Positions 1-6,058 of a stretch of DNA of 6,370 nucleotides are shown here, piece by piece. Both the position numbers and the translations under genes were made by a program. The DNA is from Globobulimina sp. (Eukaryota > Foraminifera > Rotaliida): assembly GCA_003354225.1 (NCBI GenBank), contig PIVH01000300.1:1-6370 (forward strand). Direction: 5' to 3'. The notes under the pieces are model-generated. The model saw nothing but the letters and a program-made list of their open reading frames with translations. It was not told the origin of the DNA and searched no databases. Numbering within the stretch: the first letter of the stretch is position 1; every line of letters begins with the position of its first letter.

Positions 1-102
1 GGTGTGCTTCCTTCCTTAATTTCAACTCGATAATATATATCATCAATTACACCGAAATCAAATTTTGCAGTTCCTATACGTGTTGCATATCGTAATAGAA
101 TG
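1..102 (-). other. Start of reverse transcriptase region, cut by the window edge
   Basis: The last visible Pol residues, about 805-838, run V-I-L-L-R-Y then F-D-F-G-V-I-D-D-I-Y-Y-R-V-E-I-K-E-G-S-T. Ty3/gypsy RTs are preceded by a similar pattern, in which a hydrophobic 'G-x-I' is followed by a strand ending in I-x-L-x-x-G or K-x-G and then Pro and Arg residues. The catalytic motifs are not inside the window, so the call rests on this lead-in and on gene order. Confidence 0.6.
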
Positions 103-2519
103 ACTTGCATTCGTTTGGCCACATATTTACCTTTGCGTTGGAATATATCTTTGATTATGTCTTTTATGTCTGATTTGGTGTGTTCGGGGATGTCATATTG
201 GTAATTAAATGTGTCAATTTCATCTAATAAATGGTCCAATGTATCAATATTTGCAATAAATAATTGATTTGTAATTTGAGATTGATTTGTGATATAATTA
301 CGGTTTAGGTTGTTGTTGAAATAGTAATTTTGAGTTAGTGGTATTTCGGAAGAATTTATTAAGAATAATTTATATGTGTTATCATAAGTAACTGGATATA
401 TTTCATTAGAAATATGATTAGGATCATCTTCATCATCGTCAGATAAAACCTTTGTATCAGGCTCTGTGGTGGCTGTGAAATGTTCGTAATTGGTAATTTT
501 AGAAGGATGGGAATCAATTTTGGTTATTGCTTTGGAAGGAATGGTGGTTTGTTTCTTATTCCTTCTCTTTTCTCTGCGTTTACGCTTTGAATTCCATTTC
601 TTTCTTCGTTTAGATTTCCATTTACGTCTTTCATGTTTATACAGGTATTGACCGAGTATTCGGTGTCGATTGATAGTGGTATAATCAATAATAGCTCTGC
701 GAATGTGTCCAATCATATTTTTGTGATAGAAATATAATTTATCGATGGGGATACGATAAGTGCCAGATGGTGTTACGTCGTCTGTCATCAGAGAATAATC
801 ATACAGTGGTCGTCTTTTATTAATGTGGTGATTATGGTGTTTATTAAACATAGAAGCAATTTTGTTGGCTGCCTTTAATTGTTTACGATAATCATAATAT
901 TGTTTCTCGGTACGTATTACAATGGGTGGTGTTTTGTGTGGATCATAAATATGGAATCCTTTGTTTAAATCACGTTTGTAATACAATTTATTATATTTAT
1001 TCATAACAATTGCCTTTTCTTCCTGTAAACGTAAAAGATATTTACGTTGTTTGGCCCGTTTCTTACATAGATAAGATCTTATTTCTTTATAACCATTCAT
1101 ATCAATGGTATGTTGAATACGTTTATTGCGTCGCTTTTGGTCACGTTTTATTTTTCGTTGTAAGATAATAGCCTGTGACTGACGTGACAATAACTTATCC
1201 ATTGTAGTATCCGAAAAGGATTCAGTATCTGATGATAAGTGATCATATTCAGTGGGAATCGAAGGATCATGTTTGTGTAAATATTTATATGGATTAGGTC
1301 GTGCATAATCGTTGTGTTTTAATTGAGTAAGTGGTGTCATTTTGTCGTTTAACGCATTTAATTCAATATTATTTTCGATAATAGCTCTGTTTACGATAAT
1401 ATCATTAGATTTTACTTCCGGCGCAATAGGTACTGGTTTGTATTCAGTTTTGTATGGACTGTTTGGCGTATTAGATTTGGCAATGGCTTTATGGTCATAT
1501 TGTAATGATTTCCATAATATACTATCTTTGGATACGTCAAAAGTGATTACATCTGAATTATGTTTAAATGTAACTATTTTATCTTGAATATTAATATGCA
1601 CTAATTTATAATTGAGGCGATTTAAGGTTGGACGCCCAATGATTAATGGAAATGATATTTCGTCATAGGGTGTGATGAATACATGCGTTTCGACTGTTAA
1701 TTGAGGGTCATGCGATCCAGGAATCAACATAAATATTCGTATATAATCTCCGCTGAATTTGATATCATGTCCGCCGCCATTCTCAACGGGAAAGGGTTTT
1801 GATTTCAATATCTTTAATTTATTGGATTTGGATATCCATTGATTACATAAGCTGCGCGTGATGGTATTTAATGTTGCGCCAATGTCTGATAATCCATATT
1901 GTCGTTGTTCAACAGTATCACTGGAATCAATATTTTCCTGGTCAAAGAAAGTAAACTTCACACATTCGTCACCAGGGATTTGGCTGAAATCAGAATAATA
2001 TTTCCCATGGTGTTTGATATCGAAGGTTTGGCCTTGATCTAATAAATAAATTTTTTGTTTATTATGTGTATGTGTAACAATAGGAGTCATCGTGGGATCA
2101 TATACATGGTAATATTGACGATTATTGTTTAGTGCAACATGATTACGATACTCTAGTTTGGATGTATACCGTTTGTTTTTCATCAAGAAGGACTTGGGTG
2201 GTTGATGGGTAGAGATTGAGTCTTGTTTACTTTCCTGTTGATCTGGTTTTGGTGTTAATACATTAAGAGATTGATTTGGAGATTGGGGGGTTGGAGAGAG
2301 AGAGAGTGAAGGTGATGGAGATTGTGTTGGAGAGGTAGTAGGTGTGGTGGATAAATGGTTAGGTTCGCCAGGGACAATAATCGGAGCAATAGCTGTCACT
2401 GCTGGATAATTCTTCATATTCAGAAGATGACAATGCTTCTCCGCTACTTTCATTATCGCTGGTTTCGTATGTAGTGGATACTTGATCATTTTCCTGCTCT
2501 TTATGTTCCAATTCATCTT
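1..2519 (-). CDS. pol: Pol polyprotein, 5' part (protease, long basic spacer, start of reverse transcriptase); runs off the window
   Basis: The frame is open from just after a TAA at 2522-2520 to base 1. The first ATG in frame is at 2516, and counted from there 838 codons are visible. Residue order: 1-50 overlap gag in another frame and are probably not translated, or only in part; 55-85 Pro/Ser/Thr-rich linker; 119-156 YDP-motif segment; 205-305 aspartic protease; 306-800 spacer with no recognised domain, rich in Lys, Arg, Tyr and His; 805-838 the lead-in to RT, with the pattern G-V-I-x-D-I-x-Y-R-V-E-I-K-E-G. The product would process Gag and Gag-Pol and copy element RNA inside the particle. 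It lies +1 relative to gag, so a Gag-Pol fusion by +1 frameshifting (known in Ty3) is the likely route. Internal initiation at one of the early ATGs is the alternative. No stop or frameshift breaks the visible part. Confidence 0.9.
549..632 (-). other. Highly basic Lys/Arg block in Pol (possible NLS or RNA-binding segment)
   Basis: Pol residues 629-656 are mostly Lys and Arg in runs such as K-S-K-R-R-K-K-W and K-R-K-R-R-E-K-R-R. Such clusters serve as nuclear localisation signals or nucleic-acid contacts in many proteins. Here the role is inferred from composition only. Confidence 0.5.
894..992 (-). repeat. Protein-level repeat, copy B (YDP motif in the PR-RT spacer)
   Basis: Pol residues about 509-541 read K-L-Y-Y-K, then F-H-I-Y-D-P-x-x-T-P-P-I-V-x-x-T, then E-K-Q-Y-Y. 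This lines up with copy A over about 33-38 residues with a short gap before the H-x-Y-D-P core. The conserved core suggests an ancient internal duplication of a small module that now flanks the protease. Confidence 0.55.
1602..1904 (-). other. Retropepsin-like aspartic protease domain of Pol
   Basis: This covers about residues 205-305 counted from the ATG at 2516. The active-site motif is G-L-S-D-I-G-A-T-L-N-T-I with the catalytic Asp at residue 211 (codon 1886-1884). It matches the family pattern of hydrophobic residues, D-[ST]-G-A, then hydrophobic residues, except that Ile stands where Ser or Thr is usual. A Gly-rich stretch at 247-249 and the segment near 255-265 could form the flap. The second family landmark, F-P-L-I-I-G-R-P-T-L at 289-298, lies 83 residues after the Asp, a normal distance for a monomer of a dimeric retroviral-type protease. 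It would act as a homodimer in the particle and cleave Gag and Gag-Pol. The fold assignment is fairly firm; the effect of the Ile is not known. Confidence 0.8.
2049..2162 (-). repeat. Protein-level repeat, copy A (YDP motif before the protease)
   Basis: Pol residues about 119-156 carry K-L-E-Y-R, then Y-H-V-Y-D-P-x-x-T-P-I-V-x-x-T, then a K-Q-K-I-Y ending. The same pattern recurs in the PR-RT spacer at residues 509-541. The match is at protein level only; the DNA of the two copies has diverged. Confidence 0.55.
2294..2306. repeat. (GA)n/(CT)n microsatellite in the pol linker
   Basis: Thirteen bases of alternating GA on the plus strand encode S-L-S-L-S in the Pro/Ser/Thr-rich linker of Pol. 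It lies just after the gag stop, and a change of one or two bases in its length would alter the pol frame. Confidence 0.85.
2359..2519 (-). promoter_or_regulatory. gag-pol overlap, +1 recoding zone
   Basis: The gag frame ends with TAA at 2361-2359, and the pol frame has been open since 2519, one base forward of gag. A +1 (or -2) shift anywhere in this overlap would make Gag-Pol. No Ty1-type CUU-AGG-C heptamer is present. The two places I would look at first are AGC-AGT-G at 2403-2397, since a slow AGU codon in the A site drives the Ty3 shift, and the end of gag, CGA-ACC-TAA-C at 2367-2358, where a slow stop codon could favour +1 slippage. The exact site is not determined. Confidence 0.6.
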
Positions 2520-5500
2520 TTACTTCATCATTATTGGGTTCATTATCATCCTTAGTTTGCATTACAAATTGTTTCTTCCTTTTACAATCTTTGGTGGTAT
2601 GGTTTTTGGAGAAACATTGGTTACATTTATATCCATTGGATTTCATAAATGATTCTCGTTTGGTTTTATCTTTATTAGTACATTTCGATGGTAATGAAAC
2701 ACCGGGACATCGATCTTGTGAGCATACTCTACATTTCTTGGTATATTTATTCTTTCCTTTATCATACTTATCTGTTTTCTGATAGTTAGATCTCTTTTTG
2801 TCTTTTTTATATGAGCCTTTGTCATATTTACCTTTATATTTATCATATTTTTTATATGCACCTTTACCAAATGATCGGTTTTTATATTTATCATATTTAC
2901 CTTTGTATTTATCATATTTCTCTTTGAATATACTGTGTTTTCTGTCATTTTTAAAATTTGTCCTTTTCTTACCAGATAATTGTTGACGGCGATTATTGAC
3001 TAATTTTTTATATTTAAACGTCTTTGCTTTGTAATAAGGTTTAGATTTCGTAAATGAACGTGGCGATTTAGAGGCGATTAAATCATATGGATCAGAGTTT
3101 TCCCCCCATGATTTGCTTGGGCTGTAAATCGAAGAATAACCAACACGTAATTTCTGGCGAGAGATTGATATTAAATTAATTAATAATGGGCCAAAACTGA
3201 AACGTTCGGAATTGCCGGATCGAATTTCAGCTTCGCCAAGATATCGTCGTAAATGTGGATGGTCGACGGATTCAAATAATCTTTGATATATTTCATATTT
3301 TCGTGGTAATTCGGGTATGTAGGTGCCACCAATCATTGGTCTTAGGTAGGTATTGGTGTATGCTCTCTCTTTAATTGATTCTTCAACCAATACAGCGAAT
3401 CTTTGTGCAAATTCATACACAGTTTCACCAAAAAGATGTTTCCAATTACGATATTGCGAAATATACGTATTTAATTTGCTTTTGCCTGGATATTCTTGGT
3501 GGAGAGATATAATTAATTGAGAGAGATGGGTATTGGATGTAAGCGAAGGTATGCGCTCAAATATTTTGCTGGCTGGCTCACGTAATACTTCTTGCGCGAA
3601 TATACTGTACCATTTATGTTTTGGTAATCTTTTCAATAAACACCATTGCACGAAATTCTTCAATACTTCGGGAATGCGTTTGCCATCGGTACCAGTGAAA
3701 GAATATGGACAATTGTGGTTGTTTACATAGCGATTGGATGTGATTAATTTCATTGATACGTCTTTTAAATTACGGGCATAGCGCTCTAAAAAGTCTGCAT
3801 TTTTCAATTGTTGGGTAGGATAATTTTCGGCGCTGACTTGTTGCGTAGTTATTTCATATGCGATGGATTTAGCAGCTTCAGTATCATAGATTGTGGAGGT
3901 GCTGTCAAGATCAAATTCGTAGTCCAATGTCGAATCAAATTTATGATTATCAAATATAGTATCTAGGTCGAGATATCGTTGTAAATTATGTGCGCGTAAT
4001 GTATCAGAAGTGATTGTAGTTAATAGGTTTGGTACAGGTTTGTTTATTGGTTGTATACCTTGTTTGATATTATTTGATATTACATTACGAATAATAGGAT
4101 TTCCATCATTATTGCCGTTATTTCCGTTATTTCCATTGCTGCCATTATTACCATTCTGTCCATTACTGCCGTTGGAGAAGTTTACATTGTTACTATGGTT
4201 GCCAATGTTATTGTTATCTCCATTACTTGCCGTATAGCCATTGTAGCCATTTGTATATGTATGGCCGCTGGCTTTATTTAGTAGAGAAGAGATGGTATTG
4301 GGACCATGGAGAGATACATTGTGTGGTAAATTGGCTTTGAATGGATCATAGTTTATCAACCGATTGATTTTCGTAACTTTAATGGAATTACAGTGCATGA
4401 AAAACATCATATAATGTCCATCTCGACATTTATTGTAAAATAAACATGGTCGATAATATCCATCGTTAGCAATGTATAAATGTGATGGTGGAATTTTATT
4501 ATTAAGGCCAGGTGGAGAATTAAAATGTAATTCCTTCTCCTTAGATTCACGAAGGGGTGTATCGATGCTGTTGCTTGGGAGAGCATATGTATGCGGCATA
4601 CATTTCTTTAATGCGGTATATTGATCAATGGATTGATTTAATGGCTGTGGAATAGGACTTTGTCCATTGATGTACCATTTCATAGTATGGGCATAGGCAT
4701 TAATAAATTTCTCCATTATGGTATCATTTCGTTTGGTTGGTGGATTGGCTAAAAATTGGTCCACATTATGAATGAGAGTATATTCATACGTGAGACTATC
4801 ATCAATTCTCATTATATTTAACCAATTCCATGGTTGTAGGTGAGATGCATCGACAACTTTAACGTTCTCACACATTCTGCGGAAGTATACAATCCGGTAT
4901 GTTTTCCCATTATCTGTTGATAATAATATGGTTGCAAATTTAATAATGCCTTGACGAGTGAAATGTAACACTTTATCATTTGGTTTGTAGGTCGGATATA
5001 ACGATAATTGTTGACGTGCATAAGAATCCGGTTTTACATTAACTGCATTGGCCGTGGCTGCATTGATGGTGTTCCCAATCTGTATTGATTTAAGCTGAAT
5101 ATTCTGTTTTTGCGCCAAATGGGCCTCTTTGGATACTTTATTAATGTTGTCAACCAATTGTAAGTTTGTTTCCTTTAATATTTCGAGTTTTTGTGTGTCG
5201 GATAAATCGGATGTGTTATTTTGTGCATTATTAAATAATGGATTGTTGTGCATTAATTTCTTTGCGGCAATGTCTAATTTACCGTAATCTTGTGGCGATA
5301 GTGTAGTTGGATTAATATTTAAATTGGATATGGATGAAACTAAATCATTTGGGTTATCTTGGATACTGATGGTAGAAACAGATGGAGCAGAAACGATTAT
5401 TTGTTCGGGTGCCTGTCTAATTGTGTTGGTTGCAGATGCTTGAAGTTCGGTTTTTAATTCAACAAATTTCTGTTCTGGGGATTTTGTCATATCACTATCA

Positions 5501-5769
5501 TCATCTTCCTCATCCATTCCAGTTTGGCTATCTCCTGATTCACGTATTTGTGGTAATGTTCCACCACCAAGTTCATAAATGTCATTAGAACCTTGGTTTA
5601 TAGCTAATCGTTGTTCGATTTGTGCGACTAATTCAGGAGTAGGATTTGTAAATGTTGGTTTTTTATTGGGATTACTTGGTAATTCGGAGTTGCTAGATTG
5701 TATATGTTGTGTAAAATTATTTTTATTTTCAGAATTTTGTGGAGTGTTGTAGTTATTATGTTTACTCAT
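2359..5769 (-). CDS. gag: Gag polyprotein, 1136 aa, with zinc fingers and tandem Tudor/SH3-like segments
   Basis: This is the structural protein that would form the particle and package element RNA. An in-frame TAG lies seven codons upstream of the ATG at 5769, and A stands at -3, so this start is well supported; the stop is TAA at 2361-2359. Residue order: 1-160 polar and disordered, with an acidic patch at 86-93; 190-230 probable helix or coiled coil; 258-314 and 427-476 two similar beta-rich segments (see separate entries); 500-557 Gly/Asn-rich; 645-850 capsid-like region with the pattern W-K-H-L-F-G-E-T-V-Y-E-F-A-Q-R-F; 900-1012 Lys/Tyr-rich with a K-Y-D-K-Y-K-G repeat; 1013-1062 zinc fingers; 1073-1136 acidic Ser/Glu-rich tail. 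It is much longer than a typical Ty3/gypsy Gag. It overlaps the pol frame by 161 bases. No stops or frameshifts interrupt it. Confidence 0.93.
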   Translation of the reverse strand: MSKHNNYNTPQNSENKNNFTQHIQSSNSELPSNPNKKPTFTNPTPELVAQIEQRLAINQGSNDIYELGGGTLPQIRESGDSQTGMDEEDDDSDMTKSPEQKFVELKTELQASATNTIRQAPEQIIVSAPSVSTISIQDNPNDLVSSISNLNINPTTLSPQDYGKLDIAAKKLMHNNPLFNNAQNNTSDLSDTQKLEILKETNLQLVDNINKVSKEAHLAQKQNIQLKSIQIGNTINAATANAVNVKPDSYARQQLSLYPTYKPNDKVLHFTRQGIIKFATILLSTDNGKTYRIVYFRRMCENVKVVDASHLQPWNWLNIMRIDDSLTYEYTLIHNVDQFLANPPTKRNDTIMEKFINAYAHTMKWYINGQSPIPQPLNQSIDQYTALKKCMPHTYALPSNSIDTPLRESKEKELHFNSPPGLNNKIPPSHLYIANDGYYRPCLFYNKCRDGHYMMFFMHCNSIKVTKINRLINYDPFKANLPHNVSLHGPNTISSLLNKASGHTYTNGYNGYTASNGDNNNIGNHSNNVNFSNGSNGQNGNNGSNGNNGNNGNNDGNPIIRNVISNNIKQGIQPINKPVPNLLTTITSDTLRAHNLQRYLDLDTIFDNHKFDSTLDYEFDLDSTSTIYDTEAAKSIAYEITTQQVSAENYPTQQLKNADFLERYARNLKDVSMKLITSNRYVNNHNCPYSFTGTDGKRIPEVLKNFVQWCLLKRLPKHKWYSIFAQEVLREPASKIFERIPSLTSNTHLSQLIISLHQEYPGKSKLNTYISQYRNWKHLFGETVYEFAQRFAVLVEESIKERAYTNTYLRPMIGGTYIPELPRKYEIYQRLFESVDHPHLRRYLGEAEIRSGNSERFSFGPLLINLISISRQKLRVGYSSIYSPSKSWGENSDPYDLIASKSPRSFTKSKPYYKAKTFKYKKLVNNRRQQLSGKKRTNFKNDRKHSIFKEKYDKYKGKYDKYKNRSFGKGAYKKYDKYKGKYDKGSYKKDKKRSNYQKTDKYDKGKNKYTKKCRVCSQDRCPGVSLPSKCTNKDKTKRESFMKSNGYKCNQCFSKNHTTKDCKRKKQFVMQTKDDNEPNNDEVKDELEHKEQENDQVSTTYETSDNESSGEALSSSEYEELSSSDSYCSDYCPWRT
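2584..2733 (-). other. Gag nucleocapsid zinc-finger region: a Cys-rich motif followed by a CCHC knuckle
   Basis: Residues C1049, C1052, H1057 and C1062 give a perfect C-X2-C-X4-H-X4-C zinc knuckle, the nucleic-acid-binding motif of Gag nucleocapsids. Eighteen residues before it, C1013, C1016, C1021 and C1030 give C-X2-C-X4-C-X8-C with no His, a non-standard first finger. A degenerate first motif and a spacer of this kind before a standard knuckle is reminiscent of BEL/Pao Gag proteins. The surrounding sequence is Lys-rich, which fits RNA binding. Confidence 0.9.
2743..2919 (-). repeat. Lys/Tyr tandem repeat (KYDKYKG units) in gag
   Basis: Residues 951-985 are built of K-Y-D-K-Y-K-G-K and related units, first as a doublet at 951-962 and again at 974-984, with a weaker copy at 1000-1009. 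The DNA repeats about every 15 bases. The segment is strongly basic and aromatic and lies just before the zinc fingers, so it probably adds to RNA binding. Tyr/Lys-rich disordered repeats can also support condensation. Confidence 0.85.
3220..3837 (-). other. Capsid-like helical region of Gag
   Basis: About residues 645-850 are rich in predicted amphipathic helix and contain W720 in L-P-K-H-K-W-Y followed by W776-K-H-L-F-G-E-T-V-Y-E-F-A-Q-R-F. The second stretch resembles the core of the retrotransposon Gag family, in which a Trp or Phe is followed by a 'G-x-x-V-x-x-F/Y-x-x-R-F' segment. It sits before the basic and zinc-finger parts, as a capsid should. The assignment is by pattern and position. 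Confidence 0.65.
4099..4173 (-). repeat. Gly/Asn-rich tandem codon repeat in gag
   Basis: Residues 533-557 are a run of N-G, N-N-G and S-N-G units, encoded by a 6-9 base repeat of GGN AAT (AAT/AAC). It forms a flexible linker between the N-terminal half of Gag and the capsid-like region. Slippage in such repeats is common, so length may vary between copies. Confidence 0.85.
4342..4491 (-). other. Tudor/SH3-like segment B in Gag
   Basis: Residues about 427-476 repeat the layout of segment A: H-L-Y-I-A-N-D-G-Y-Y-R-P-C-L-F-Y, a turn R-D-G-H, Y-M-M-F-F-M, a Cys-Asn-Ser-I-K-V strand, then a closing L-I-N-Y-D-P. Between A and B the shared positions are the Gly with two hydrophobics and a basic residue, a D/N-G turn, an aromatic-hydrophobic strand, Cys, and I/V-K-V. 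This suggests a duplicated domain. Confidence 0.4.
4828..4998 (-). other. Tudor/SH3-like segment A in Gag
   Basis: Residues about 258-314 have the alternating pattern of a small five-strand barrel: P-N-D-K-V-L-H-F, then G-I-I-K-F-A-T-I-L-L, a turn with D-N-G-K, Y-R-I-V-Y-F, then N-V-K-V-V and L-Q-P-W. Tudor, chromo-barrel and integrase C-terminal SH3-type folds share this layout: entry strand, 'G-x-x-x-x-A-x-I/V-L', turn, 'Y-x-V-x-F/Y', a V-rich strand, and a closing 'L-x-P'. It is paired with a similar segment at 427-476. The fold is inferred from the strand pattern, not from a database match. Confidence 0.45.
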
Positions 5770-5862
5770 TTTGTTTATTACGATCTAATTAATTGAATAG
5801 TTTCTTCTTGTTCAACTTTATTCAGAGCGTCTGTTCTTACCACTCGAGTAAGTGTTGCTAGA

Positions 5863-5900
5863 TCTAAGCTAGATTTCGCGGGTGAAGGGTCTATGCTAGA
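5863..5900. repeat. Pair of 11-base near-identical direct repeats (TCTANGCTAGA)
   Basis: TCTAAGCTAGA at 5863-5873 and TCTATGCTAGA at 5890-5900 differ at one base and are offset by 27 bases. Each is itself nearly self-complementary, so two alternative small hairpins can form. The second copy is the core of stem-loop 1. Confidence 0.6.
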
Positions 5901-5904
5901 GCCC
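5887..5904 (-). other. Leader stem-loop 1
   Basis: GGGTCTA pairs with TAGA-CCC around a 3-base loop, with one bulged G at 5901. It abuts stem-loop 2 directly (they share base 5904), so the two would stack or compete at that base. Confidence 0.5.
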
Positions 5905-5945
5905 AACCGGATAATAATTATTTGCTGTAATTATTTATTCCGTTG
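5904..5945 (-). other. Leader stem-loop 2 (16 pairs, three single-base bulges)
   Basis: Pairing runs 5904-5907 with 5942-5945, then 5909-5910 with 5940-5941, and 5911-5920 with 5928-5939, with bulges at 5908, 5938 and 5934. The loop is 5921-5927, CAGCAAA in the transcript. It is the strongest secondary structure I can find in the leader. In retroelement leaders such stems often serve packaging or dimerisation; that role is inferred. Confidence 0.65.
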
Positions 5946-5970
5946 AATAAAATGCTGCCGTTTCCTTAAT

Positions 5971-5991
5971 CAGAGAAAAACGTTTCCTCTG
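5971..5991 (-). other. Leader stem-loop 3
   Basis: CAGAG-AAA pairs with TTT-C-CTCTG with one bulged base and a 4-base loop. It is one of three stem-loops between the pyrimidine tract and gag. Confidence 0.45.
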
Positions 5992-6058
5992 TCGCAGGAG
6001 ACACTTGTGGTAGAGTTTCTGTTGAGGGCGGTCAGTCAAGGAGTCCTTATCAAAGTAA

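Larger units (their letters stand above)
100..1601 (-). other. Unrecognised PR-RT spacer of Pol, about 500 residues, strongly basic
   Basis: This is the part of the pol frame between the protease and the RT lead-in, about residues 306-805. I recognise no catalytic domain in it. Visible features in order: an Asp/Ser-rich patch at 425-440; a long Lys/Arg/Gln-rich stretch at 444-500 that looks helical; a second copy of the YDP motif at 509-541; a His-rich patch at 559-565; a very basic block at 629-656 in which about two-thirds of the residues are Lys or Arg, resembling a nuclear localisation or RNA-binding signal; and an acidic DDDEDD patch at 693-698. The Asn-rich segment 731-752 leads towards the RT. 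In Ty3/gypsy elements the protease and RT are normally separated by far fewer residues. The function is unknown. Confidence 0.7.

Noticed and set aside
524-712. Minus-strand 62-codon ORF
   Set aside because: It overlaps the continuous pol frame in a different frame and shows no recognisable feature.
1342-1587. Plus-strand ORF of 81 codons with hydrophobic residues
   Set aside because: It is antisense to the pol spacer, and its hydrophobic look comes from reading AT-rich coding DNA backwards. No start context or neighbours support it.
2037-2042. LLDQG at Pol residues 158-162 as an alternative protease active site
   Set aside because: The following residues lack the A-T-x-N/S-x-I pattern, and the distance to IIGRPTL is too long; the DIGA site at residue 211 fits much better.
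2643-2948. Minus-strand 101-codon ORF with its own repeats
   Set aside because: It is another frame of the Lys/Tyr repeat array in gag; any frame through a regular codon repeat yields a repetitive peptide.
2798-2986. Plus-strand ORF rich in Leu/Tyr/Ser
   Set aside because: It is antisense to the KYDKYKG repeat of gag.
4010-4237. Plus-strand ORF with Leu/Pro-rich repeats resembling a membrane protein
   Set aside because: It is the antisense shadow of the Gly/Asn codon repeat in gag.
5825-5842. Bases before CCA at 5840-5842 as a tRNA 3' end, hence a primer binding site
   Set aside because: The implied acceptor stem would pair with a tRNA beginning AAGAACA and the T-loop spacing is off by one, so it does not fit a normal tRNA.
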